31,021 bases of DNA from DAOUMU01 sp034409055 (GTDB taxonomy: Bacteria > Chloroflexota > Anaerolineae > 4572-78 > J111), in the NCBI GenBank assembly GCA_034409055.1, contig DAOUMU010000105.1, positions 1 to 31,021 on the forward strand, read 5' to 3'. The position numbers were made by a program, and so were the translations under genes. Numbering within the stretch: the first letter of the stretch is position 1; each line of letters opens with the position of its first letter. Under the pieces are notes generated by a model. It did not search any database, was not told the origin of the DNA, and saw nothing but the letters and a program-made list of their open reading frames with translations. Of the stretch, positions 15,613 through 23,158 are shown piece by piece.

Positions 15613-18160
15613 AATTAATGATTTACTAACCCGCTTGCGAGACGCCGAAACCGACGAAGAGCGGAGTTGGCTAGCAACAAAGATGCTGCTGGACACTCTC
15701 CCCTTAGATTTGGAGGAGGCCGCCTGGGCTGTGGCCGTGCCCCACTGGTTTAATGCCCATATCCTGGCGGCTCTGCTGGACCGGCCTGTGGCGGAGAGCG
15801 AGGATCTCTATACCAGTTTGCGAGCTTTACCCTTTGTCGAACCCTTTCTGACCCGTCAGGGTCACAATATCCACGAGGTAACCCGCGCGGCTATGCTCGA
15901 GCACCTGTGGCACGAGCAACGCGAGAAGTATATCAACCTGTCCAGTGGTGCGGCTATTTACTTCGGTCAGCGCAAGGAAGAGGCCCTGGACCAGAATGAG
16001 GAGATGACTCCGGAATGGCAGGTTGAGTGGGCTTATCACCTGCTCATCAGTGACCCGGACAAAGGGGCAGATGCCCTGCGCGATTTGGGGATCGACTGGG
16101 AGCGAACTTTCCAACATACGTTGGTCTTTGCCTTGGCCCGGGCCGGGTTAGAGCAGGCTGAAGCTGGCCGGGTGCATGGACGGGGTCGAGGTTGGGCCTA
16201 TTTCTGGCACGGTCAGGTCGAAAGGCGATCTTATCGTCACCCGGAAGCGGAAACCGCTTTTAAGAAAGCTTTGGACTCAGTTGATGGCGACCGGCAACTG
16301 GAAGCGGACTGCATCAAAGCGCTGGGGGACGTGCATCTGAGCCAGGCCAAATACGAACTGGCACGGGGGCAGTACGAAAAAGCGCTACCGCTCTACCAAA
16401 TGGCTGAGGATAAACTGGGAGAAGCCAACTGCATCAAAGCCATAGGGGATGTATATCTAGCAGTGGCTAAACAGGAGAGAGCGCAGGGGCGGTACAAAGA
16501 GGCGCAGAACCGGTACGAGGAAGCATGGTCGTTTTACCAGGAGAGTAGGAACAAACAAGGGGAAGCTATCTGCATCAAATCCTTGGCGGACATACATTTT
16601 AAGCTGGCTGAATACGAGAGAGCGGGGAAGCGATACGAAGAAGCACGGTTGCTTTATTATGAGAGTGGGGACAAACAAGGAGAAACCGTTTGCATCAAGT
16701 TCTTGGGGGATGTGCATATGGGGTTGTCCGAATACAAGGCAGCCCAGGAACGGTATGAGGAAGCGTTACGGGTCTTCCGGGATATTGAAGATAAACTTTG
16801 GGAAACTATCTGCATTAAATCCCTGGGAGACGTGCATAGACAACTGGCCGAATACGAGGCGGCACTAAGGCGGTATGAAGAAGCGTTGCCGGCCTATCGA
16901 GCGATTGAGGAGAAATTGGGCGAAGCCGACTGCATTAAAGCCTTAGGAGATATGTATCTGGAACTGACCCAATACAAGGTAGCGCAGGAGTGGTATGAGA
17001 AAGCCTTGTCGCTCTACAAGGAAATTGGGTATAGACGCGGGGAAGCTGACAGTATCAAATCTTTAGGGGATGTGCATCGGGATCTGGGTGAGTACGAAGC
17101 GGTACAGGAACGGTATGAGAAAGCGTGGCAGATCTACCGGGAGATTGGATTCAAACAGGGGGAAGCCGACTATATCCAAGCTTTAGGCCATATCTATATG
17201 ATGCAAGCACAATATGAAGCGGCCCGAAAACAGTACGAGCAGGCCCTGCTGCTCTATGAGAAGGTTGGGGCCAAAGAATGGCAAGCGGTCTGTATCAAAT
17301 GCCTGGGGGATGTACACATGCGACTGGCCGAATACGAAGCCGCCCGGCAGCGATATGAGGTAGCCTTATCGATCTACCGGGAGATTGAGGACAGATTGGG
17401 GGCAGCCGACTGCCTCCTGGCTCTGGGAGCGGTACACCTGACCTTGGCTGCATACGAGGCTGCCCGGCAACGGTACGAAGAAGCATTACCGGTCTGCCAG
17501 GAAATCGGCGATCAATTGAGGGAAGCTAACTGCATCCACGGACTGGGGGACGTGCATCTCAGGCTGGCCGAATACGAGGCGGCAAGGGAACGGTACGAAG
17601 CAGCGTTGTCAATCTATCAGGCCATTGGCTCTAAGATATGGGAGGCCAACGGTCTCAAAGCCCTGGGAAACGTGCATCTAAAGTTGGCCGAATACGCGGC
17701 GGCCCGAGAGCGGTATCAAGCAGCCCTGCCGCTCTACCGAAAAATGGGGGACAAGCGGGGGCAAGCCGATTGCTTTAAAGCCCTGGGCGATATACATAAG
17801 GAACAAGCCGAATACGAGACCGCACGGGAGCAGTATGAGCAGGCTTTATCCCTCTATGAGGAGATTGGAGCCAGACGAGGGGAAGCTGACAGTATCAAAT
17901 CTTTAGGGGATGTGCATTTCCGGCAGGGTGAATACGAGGCGGCACGAGAACAGTACCAGGCAGCACAACAGATCTATCAGACGATTGGAGACAAATTGTG
18001 GCAAGCTGTCTGCCTCAAATCCCTGGGGGACGTGTATCTGGCGCAAGCCGAATACGAAACAGCCCGAGCACGGTACCAGGAAGCGTTGCAGATCCACCGT
18101 GAGATTGGAGACAAACAAGGGGAAGCGGACTGCATCGAGGCCCTTGAGCGTGTGCCATAA
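15602..18160 (+). CDS. Winged-helix/TPR-array protein, module 2 sensor half
   Basis: This 852-residue paralogue of the 11691-14225 product shares the DAETDEERSW N-terminus, the winged helix (AVPHWFNAHILAALL, HEVTRAAMLEHLW) and the TPR array. The array starts at residue 235 and holds 15 full 40-residue units; unit 2 carries seven extra residues. It stops early in a sixteenth unit, so the irregular C-terminal TPR region of its paralogue is missing. The chosen ATG follows AGAGGGA; a GTG at 15578 is open but lies further inside the TIR gene. Overlap with the TIR-NTPase gene suggests coupled translation and a shared complex. Inferred role: ligand-sensing partner of the TIR-NTPase. A stable stem-loop follows the stop. 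Confidence 0.87.
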   Translation: MQGKINDLLTRLRDAETDEERSWLATKMLLDTLPLDLEEAAWAVAVPHWFNAHILAALLDRPVAESEDLYTSLRALPFVEPFLTRQGHNIHEVTRAAMLEHLWHEQREKYINLSSGAAIYFGQRKEEALDQNEEMTPEWQVEWAYHLLISDPDKGADALRDLGIDWERTFQHTLVFALARAGLEQAEAGRVHGRGRGWAYFWHGQVERRSYRHPEAETAFKKALDSVDGDRQLEADCIKALGDVHLSQAKYELARGQYEKALPLYQMAEDKLGEANCIKAIGDVYLAVAKQERAQGRYKEAQNRYEEAWSFYQESRNKQGEAICIKSLADIHFKLAEYERAGKRYEEARLLYYESGDKQGETVCIKFLGDVHMGLSEYKAAQERYEEALRVFRDIEDKLWETICIKSLGDVHRQLAEYEAALRRYEEALPAYRAIEEKLGEADCIKALGDMYLELTQYKVAQEWYEKALSLYKEIGYRRGEADSIKSLGDVHRDLGEYEAVQERYEKAWQIYREIGFKQGEADYIQALGHIYMMQAQYEAARKQYEQALLLYEKVGAKEWQAVCIKCLGDVHMRLAEYEAARQRYEVALSIYREIEDRLGAADCLLALGAVHLTLAAYEAARQRYEEALPVCQEIGDQLREANCIHGLGDVHLRLAEYEAARERYEAALSIYQAIGSKIWEANGLKALGNVHLKLAEYAAARERYQAALPLYRKMGDKRGQADCFKALGDIHKEQAEYETAREQYEQALSLYEEIGARRGEADSIKSLGDVHFRQGEYEAAREQYQAAQQIYQTIGDKLWQAVCLKSLGDVYLAQAEYETARARYQEALQIHREIGDKQGEADCIEALERVP
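16304..18160 (+). repeat. About 15.5 tandem 120-bp TPR-coding units
   Basis: Units start at 16304 and 16424. Unit 2 is 141 bases long, and from 16565 every unit is exactly 120 bases until the stop inside unit 16. A 39-base stretch (17039-17077) recurs exactly at 17879-17917, seven units later, showing recent internal copying. Units 8-13 match units 5-10 of the other array in order. Confidence 0.9.
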
Positions 18161-18190
18161 AGTTTGGCGACGGGTAAAAGGCGACAAACA

Positions 18191-18234
18191 ACCTTCCCGG
18201 AAGTTATGGGGTGGCTCGGAACTTCCGGGAAGGT
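18191..18234. terminator. Stable stem-loop between convergent genes
   Basis: Perfect 15-bp arms (18191-18205 and 18220-18234) enclose a 14-base loop. It lies between the convergent stops of the TPR gene and the aminotransferase gene and could end transcription from both. There is no T run, so it may instead be another dispersed hairpin repeat. Confidence 0.6.
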
Positions 18235-18266
18235 GACCTATATCCAAAAATTAAGACAGCCGGCGG

Positions 18267-19364
18267 TTAACTTTGCACTTCTTGAACCGTGACGGCTAAG
18301 CGTCTGATGCCTTCGTTGATCTCTTCCGGGCTTAGGGCACAATAGGGCAACCGCAGGAAACGTTCGCCACCGCCAGCAGGGAAGAAGGCCTGGCCGTCGG
18401 CCAGATTGAGATGGTGGGCCTTGGCTTGTTCGCGGACTTGAGCCGTACTGGTGCCCTCCGGTAAGGTCACCGAGAGGAAGAAGCCGCCTTCAGGCCGGGT
18501 GGCCTCGGCATCGGGTAGATGGTGTTGCAGCGCGTCCAGGCAGGCTTGCAGACGTGGTGAGTAGAGCGCCTTTAATTTTTCAATCTGGCCGGGCAACTGG
18601 TCGCTGTTGCAGAACTCGTAGACAATGCCCTGGGAGAGCAGGCTGGGGGTAATATAGGTATCCTCGGCTATCTTGGCCACTTTTTGCAATAAGTCGGCCT
18701 GATGACCGTAGAGGATGCCTACCCGGGGACCGGGACCGATAATTTTGCTAAAAGAGAGCATATGCAGGGTCCGCTCCGGATTCAAGTCAAATAGTGAGGG
18801 CTGCTTCTTACCCCGGAAACGCAGCGGGCGATAGGGAGCGTCTTCCACCAACCAGAAGCCGTGTTTATCGGCCAGCGAAACCAGCTTTTCCCGCTTTTCC
18901 CGAGAGCAGGTGGCCCCGGAGGGGTTTTGAAAATCGGGAATGATATAGAAGAATTTGGGTTGATGTTGGTTCAGGGCCTCTTCCAGGGCTTCCATATTGG
19001 GACCGTCGGGTTCCAAAGGAATACCGACCACTTTGGCCTGGTGTCGTTTCAGCAGGGTTATCGTCCGGTCGTAGCTGGGTGCTTCAGTAAAAACTACATC
19101 ACCCGGCTCCAGGAAGTGGTAGCACAAAAACTCGACAATTTGTAGAGACCCGTTAGAGGTTATGACCTGGTCAACCGAGACCCCTTGCCACTCGGCCAGC
19201 CACTCCCGCAGGGGCATGAAACCGTGGGCTTTGCCGTATTGTAAGATGATTGTGCCGTATCTCTCCAAAGCCAATTTAGCCGCAACAATCATGTCTTCCA
19301 CCGGGAAGGACTCGGTGGCAGGTACACCGCGGGTAAAGTTAATGGTAACAGGTTTGTCTGACAT
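18267..19364 (-). CDS. PLP-dependent aminotransferase, class I/II (2-aminoadipate/MocR-like fold)
   Basis: A 365-residue fold-type I aminotransferase without an N-terminal regulator domain. Key residues are visible: N147 in PDFQNPSG, D175 and Y178 in VEDAPY, the PLP lysine K207 in SFSKIIGPGPR, and R214. The pattern resembles LysN-type 2-aminoadipate and broad-specificity aminotransferases, so the amino-acid substrate cannot be fixed. It is slightly shorter than the usual 390-400 residues because the N-terminus is short. The ATG follows AGGAGG (19375-19380 on the opposite strand) by ten bases. It stands alone on the minus strand, convergent with the TPR gene and divergent from the DtxR-type regulator. 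Confidence 0.9.
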   Translation of the reverse strand: MSDKPVTINFTRGVPATESFPVEDMIVAAKLALERYGTIILQYGKAHGFMPLREWLAEWQGVSVDQVITSNGSLQIVEFLCYHFLEPGDVVFTEAPSYDRTITLLKRHQAKVVGIPLEPDGPNMEALEEALNQHQPKFFYIIPDFQNPSGATCSREKREKLVSLADKHGFWLVEDAPYRPLRFRGKKQPSLFDLNPERTLHMLSFSKIIGPGPRVGILYGHQADLLQKVAKIAEDTYITPSLLSQGIVYEFCNSDQLPGQIEKLKALYSPRLQACLDALQHHLPDAEATRPEGGFFLSVTLPEGTSTAQVREQAKAHHLNLADGQAFFPAGGGERFLRLPYCALSPEEINEGIRRLAVTVQEVQS

Positions 19365-19525
19365 CGCTATATCTCCTCCTGAATTTATAAAATAACGACC
19401 GCCGATAACCAGCCGTCGCTTTTTGGACTATATTTTGTAGGGATTTAGAGGCTGCAATCTCAACGCCTGCTTTCAATCGACGCCGAGGCTTAGATGGGCT
19501 GGAGAATAACATAAATTGGAACGAT

Positions 19526-19548
19526 TGTCAACCGCAAATTTGTTGACA
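19526..19548. promoter_or_regulatory. Inverted repeat, possible operator
   Basis: TGTCAAC (19526-19532) and GTTGACA (19542-19548) form a perfect 7-bp inverted repeat with a 9-base spacer, and the right arm covers the -35 hexamer of the promoter at 19543-19571. A dimeric regulator binding here would block that promoter; the metalloregulator encoded downstream is the obvious candidate. Inference only. Confidence 0.45.
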
Positions 19549-19571
19549 CTTTCCGGTATCTGAGATACACT
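19543..19571 (+). promoter_or_regulatory. Sigma-70-type promoter for the DtxR-type operon
   Basis: TTGACA (19543-19548) and TACACT (19566-19571) are spaced by exactly 17 bases. Transcription should begin near 19578, leaving a leader of about 175 bases that contains strong hairpins before the regulator gene. Confidence 0.65.
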
Positions 19572-19605
19572 CAATTTTGGAGGATAAGGAATTTTCTTTT
19601 TCGTA

Positions 19606-19646
19606 GGCCCCGCATCCCTATGCGGGGGCCGGGCATAGGGATGCCC
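19606..19646. repeat. Leader hairpins upstream of the metalloregulator
   Basis: Two stems follow each other. GGCCCCGCAT (19606-19615) pairs with 19620-19630 with one bulged G, and GGGCAT (19631-19636) pairs with ATGCCC (19641-19646). The loops CCCT and AGGG are themselves complementary. Two CCCTCTCTACGG-type copies follow to about 19678. This could be a dispersed repeat or a structured leader. The rest of the 19365-19753 gap holds only the promoter and inverted repeat. Confidence 0.5.
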
Positions 19647-19753
19647 TCTCTACGGAAGAGCCCTCTCTACGGGAGAGATAACTTGTGAAGACGCCGGGGG
19701 CAAGTTAGCAACTTACCCCACATAACTTACAATTGATAGCGGAGGCGACCCCC

Positions 19754-20422
19754 TTGGATCGATCTATCATCAGCCAGGCAATGGAAGATTATCTGAAGAC
19801 GATTTACAAGTTGCAAGAGCGAAGTGATCAGGTGTCCACTTCTGCGCTTGCGGATTACATGGGTGTTTCTCCAGCCTCGGTGACCAATATGTGCAAGAAG
19901 TTGGCCGAACTTAACCTGTTGGAGTATGAACCGTATCAGGGGGTAAGATTTACCCCGGCCGGCAGCAAGTTAGCTTTGGAAATTGTCCGCCACCATCGTT
20001 TGATTGAACTGTACCTGGCCGAAGCGTTGGGGGTTCCCTGGGATCAGGTACACGAGGAAGCCGAAAAACTGGAGCACGTGATTAGCGAGGATTTGGAGGA
20101 ACGTATGGCCACAGTGTTGGGGGATCCTCAATTTGACCCGCATGGAGCGCCCATTCCCTCGTTGACAGGTAAGATGGCTCAACAGGAAGGAGGACGTCTG
20201 GCTGATATGGCCCCTGGTGACAAACTGGTTGTGGTCGAGGTCGATGATCGTGACCCAGAATTGCTCCGTTATTTGGGGGAAATGGGCATTTACCCTGGCA
20301 CGGAGATTCAGTTTATCGACTGTGCTCCTTTTAAAGGCCCTCTGACGTTGGGGATTGGTGGCCGTCAGCAAAACTTGGGCTACCAGGCGGCCAAGTCCAT
20401 TGTGGTGACTTTGCAAAGTTAA
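19754..20422 (+). CDS. DtxR/MntR-family metal-dependent transcriptional regulator with FeoA-like tail
   Basis: A predicted iron- or manganese-sensing repressor of about 222 residues. The N-terminal winged helix (MEDYLKTIYKL, TSALADYMGVSPASVTNMCKKL) binds DNA. The dimerisation and metal region includes VRHHRLIELYL and EEAEKLEHVISEDLEERM. The C-terminus (GDKLVVVEVDDRDPELLRYL, GEMGIYPGTEIQF, GIGGRQQNLGY) is an FeoA/SH3-like domain. At the site of DtxR Cys102 there is Glu, as in MntR, and the aspartate of MED matches MntR Asp8, but Lys replaces MntR Glu11, so metal choice is uncertain. I chose the TTG at 19754 because GGAGG (19741-19745) lies eight bases before it; the ATG at 19781 is an alternative. 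Confidence 0.9.
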   Translation: MDRSIISQAMEDYLKTIYKLQERSDQVSTSALADYMGVSPASVTNMCKKLAELNLLEYEPYQGVRFTPAGSKLALEIVRHHRLIELYLAEALGVPWDQVHEEAEKLEHVISEDLEERMATVLGDPQFDPHGAPIPSLTGKMAQQEGGRLADMAPGDKLVVVEVDDRDPELLRYLGEMGIYPGTEIQFIDCAPFKGPLTLGIGGRQQNLGYQAAKSIVVTLQS

Positions 20423-20436
20423 AAGGTGAGCAATCA

Positions 20437-20595
20437 ATGAACCCGGCCCTGGCCAATCATCCCCAGGTGGCTAAAAGCCTAAAGACCTTACGCCAGTGGG
20501 GCGTGAGAGTATTGGAACCTCACCCGGCAGGAGATTTGTTGGTGATGGTTTCGGTCGAAGAGATTGTCGCCGCCGTGAAGGCTGCGTTGACTTAA
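20437..20595 (+). CDS. Small ORF resembling the C-terminal end of a flavoprotein (CoaC/Dfp-like)
   Basis: This 52-codon ORF starts 14 bases after the DtxR-type stop, behind AAAAGGTGAG. It reads MNPALANHPQVAKSLKTLRQ, then WGVRVLEPHPAGDLLVMVSV and a short helix. It resembles the stretch after the PAMN motif of phosphopantothenoylcysteine decarboxylase-type flavoproteins (hP-x-n-x-x-x-LrxwGvxVlxP-x-G), which normally follows about 120 more residues. The FMN fold itself is absent, so it is either a remnant of a deleted flavoprotein gene or a domesticated micro-protein. The ribosome-binding site and position inside the operon suggest it is translated. No function is assigned. Confidence 0.55.
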   Translation: MNPALANHPQVAKSLKTLRQWGVRVLEPHPAGDLLVMVSVEEIVAAVKAALT

Positions 20596-20631
20596 TTCAT
20601 AAGGATAGATAGCGACCATAGGAGAAACAAC

Positions 20632-22602
20632 ATGAGCCAATTACCCATTGTTCATATGACGCTCTACAAACATGGAGTCGGTTACTTCCGGCGGCGTGGA
20701 CCGGTGACCGGTGAGGCGATCAAGTTAACCTTTCGCCGGGAGGAGATGGATGACCTGCTTAAGAGCCTGACGGTCATTGACCACGGTGGCGGCCTGGTGC
20801 TGGGGGTGGATTATGATACGCCGCAGAGCCAGGATGAACGGTTAGCTGGCTGTTCGATTATTCTTGATGATAGCCGTAGTCTGCGAGATTTGTTGGCGGC
20901 CCTGCGTGGACGCAACGTACAACTGCTGGTAAGCGATGGCAGCAGTACAGAAGGGGTTCTGCTGGGCCTGGATGAAGATGATGAGAAGCCGTTGGAACAT
21001 TCGCTGGTTTCCATTTTGAGAAAAGATTCGGAAACCGTGGCTGTGTTGACGCTCAGTCGCATTGAGGGGGTTGAACTGCACGATGAGACTGCTGCGGCCG
21101 ATTTGCGCTTCTTTTTGCAAACGGCCCTGGGCCAGGAAACTCATCGCTCCATCACCATCCGCCTCAGTCCGAACGAGCATGACCTGGAGGTCAGTTACAT
21201 TGCACCGGCGCCCACTTGGCGGGTCAGTTATCGACTGGTGACCGATGACTCCGGTAGCCAGCCCCCGAGCGACGAGGAACCGGAAGCCCTGTTACAAGGC
21301 TGGGGGATTTTCGACAATCGGCTGGAGGAGGATTTGACCAACATTTCCCTTTCTCTGACGGCTGGAATGCCCATTTCTTTTGTTTACGACCTGTACACCC
21401 CCCACACACCCAAGCGCCCGGTGGTCGAAGAGGAGGCCCGGGTGGCTGCCGGCCCCATTATGTTTGAAGGTGCTGTGGCCGATAGGGTAGCGGAAGCAGA
21501 GATGGATTACCTGGGCGCTGGTGTTCCGTCAGCGCCTGCCCTCATGCGGACCATGACCAAAGCCGTTCCGGAACCGCCTGGTGCAGCCGAAGCCATGGCC
21601 GCTTCTGTGGAAAGCGCTGCGACCGGTCAGGCGATGGGTGAACTTTTTCAATACAATGTCAGGGGCCCGGTTACGGTGGGGCGCGGGCAATCGGCTATGG
21701 TGCCCATTGTCAGCAGCAAGTTGGCCTTCAAAAAGGATTTAATTTACAACGGGGCCAAGATGGCCACCCACCCGGTGGCCACTATTCGCTTCAAGAACAG
21801 CACGGACCTGACCCTGGAACGGGGTCCGGTGACCGTGCTGGAGAATGGCGAATATGTGGGCGAAGCGGTACTGCCCTTTACTGCCGACAAAGCCGAGGCG
21901 GTGATCTCTTATGCAGTTGAATTGGGTATTCACGTTAAAGAAGAGGTCAAAACCGAGAGCCAACTGCAATCTCTGCGGATCAAGGATGGTTACCTGCTCC
22001 AAAATCAGTACAACATCCGTCGCAAGATCTATCACCTGGACAATCGTACCCCTCAGTCCAAGACCGTGTTGATTGAGCACATGGTCGGCGGTAATTATAC
22101 CGTCTTTGACACCCTGGAACCGGTTGAAAAGACCCTTAACACTCATCGCTACCAGGTCGAAGCGACTCCTGGCCAAATAACCAAGTTTATCGTGCAAGAG
22201 CGTCTTTTGCGTACCCGCCGGGAGGAACTGCGTAATCTCTCTTACCGGGGTTTGCAGAAATACTTTGAAGACAAGTTCCTGGATAGGCGCACCTACACCC
22301 GGTTAAAAGCCTTACTCGATACCTGGACCGAGATTGACCGGCTGGAAAAAAGCATTGCCGAGCAGGAGAAACGCCGGGCTAAAATTTACCAGGCTCAAGA
22401 GCAAGCCCAGAAAAATATGGCCGTGCTTTCTAATGAAGGTGAGGAGGGCAGGTTGCGAGGGCGTTACGTGAAACAACTGACCCAAAGCGAAGAACAGTTG
22501 GCCGAGATTGATCAAACAATCGCCCGTCACCAGACTGAGATTAAGCAGAAGCAGGCTGAAGTTGAGAAGATGATTGCGGCCTTGGGGGAGGGTGAAGGGT
22601 GA
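20632..22602 (+). CDS. DUF4139-like conserved protein with C-terminal coiled coil
   Basis: A 656-residue protein opening with LPIVHMTLYKHGVGYFRRRG and continuing with beta-rich sequence. The phrase APTWRVSYRLV resembles the DUF4139 core found in mucoidy-inhibitor-like proteins. About residues 270-330 form a low-complexity Ala/Pro/Glu linker. The last 130 residues are strongly charged and helical (IDRLEKSIAEQEKRRAKIYQ and on), consistent with a coiled coil. There is no signal peptide or membrane segment. GGAG seven bases before the ATG supports the start. It lies 36 bases after the small flavoprotein-like ORF, in the presumed metalloregulator operon. Function is unknown and the family match is tentative. 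Confidence 0.7.
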   Translation: MSQLPIVHMTLYKHGVGYFRRRGPVTGEAIKLTFRREEMDDLLKSLTVIDHGGGLVLGVDYDTPQSQDERLAGCSIILDDSRSLRDLLAALRGRNVQLLVSDGSSTEGVLLGLDEDDEKPLEHSLVSILRKDSETVAVLTLSRIEGVELHDETAAADLRFFLQTALGQETHRSITIRLSPNEHDLEVSYIAPAPTWRVSYRLVTDDSGSQPPSDEEPEALLQGWGIFDNRLEEDLTNISLSLTAGMPISFVYDLYTPHTPKRPVVEEEARVAAGPIMFEGAVADRVAEAEMDYLGAGVPSAPALMRTMTKAVPEPPGAAEAMAASVESAATGQAMGELFQYNVRGPVTVGRGQSAMVPIVSSKLAFKKDLIYNGAKMATHPVATIRFKNSTDLTLERGPVTVLENGEYVGEAVLPFTADKAEAVISYAVELGIHVKEEVKTESQLQSLRIKDGYLLQNQYNIRRKIYHLDNRTPQSKTVLIEHMVGGNYTVFDTLEPVEKTLNTHRYQVEATPGQITKFIVQERLLRTRREELRNLSYRGLQKYFEDKFLDRRTYTRLKALLDTWTEIDRLEKSIAEQEKRRAKIYQAQEQAQKNMAVLSNEGEEGRLRGRYVKQLTQSEEQLAEIDQTIARHQTEIKQKQAEVEKMIAALGEGEG

Positions 22603-23148
22603 ATTGTCCAACTCAGCAAACTCATGAGCTTTGCCCTGCGTCACGATCCGGCCAACTTTAAGTTAGAACTTGATGAGGATGGCTGGGTAGATTTGGGGGC
22701 TTTGGTGGTGGCTATTGCTGCTCGACCGAAATGGAACTGGGTGCGGACTGAGCACATCCGGCATGTGGTTGGCACGTCGAACAAGCGACGCTTCGAGATC
22801 AAAGGGCAGGCCATCCGGGCCCGCTACGGCCATAGCCGGGCGGCCCGCCCGACCTACCGGCCGGTTGAACCTCCACCGGTGCTTTATCATGGAACACCGC
22901 GCTGCAATCTACCGGCTATTCGCCGCCACGGCTTAAAAGCAATGAGCTTGCAGTATGTTCACCTCTCCGCTACGACGGAGATGGCTTTATAGGTAGGCCG
23001 CCGCCGTGATGCCAAGCCGGTCCTGCTGCGCATCCGGGCGGCCGAGGCCCACGCCGCCGGGATCGTCTTTGGCACTCCCTCCGGTGACCGGGACGATATC
23101 TATCTGGTTGACGCTATTCCGCCTACCTTCATCGAATTTCCTTGTTAA
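22603..23148 (+). pseudogene. kptA: RNA 2'-phosphotransferase (KptA/Tpt1), interrupted by an in-frame TAG
   Basis: KptA removes 2'-phosphates from RNA by transferring them to NAD. The reading frame gives the family N-terminus LSKLMSFALRHDP, then GWVDL, KRRFEIKGQAIRARYGHS, LYHGTP and HLSATTEMAL, then a TAG (22990-22992), then VGRRRDAKPVLLRI, GIVFGTPSGDRDDIYLV and PPTFIEF to a TAA. The missing tail holds conserved NAD-binding sequence, so the 122-residue product would be inactive. The conserved LSKL lies before the first ATG (22624); the only upstream codons in frame begin with ATT directly after the TGA of the previous gene. Loss of the start and a nonsense change together suggest a decaying gene. 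Restart, readthrough or a base-call error are alternatives. Confidence 0.8.
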
Positions 23149-23158
23149 ACGCCTAATC

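Noticed and set aside
12378..18160. 120-bp periodic DNA considered as a CRISPR-like or satellite array
   Set aside because: The period equals exactly 40 codons of a TPR consensus, the frame is intact throughout, and there are no unique spacers between short direct repeats.
22600..22602. TGA between the DUF4139-like gene and kptA, in the same frame, as a selenocysteine or readthrough codon
   Set aside because: The upstream protein ends naturally after its coiled coil, the downstream frame begins a distinct enzyme family at its normal N-terminus, and no SECIS-like hairpin is evident.
22990..22992. TAG recoded as an amino acid genome-wide
   Set aside because: Intact genes in the window (the cyclase, the first NTPase, the coiled-coil antitoxin) use TAG as their normal stop.
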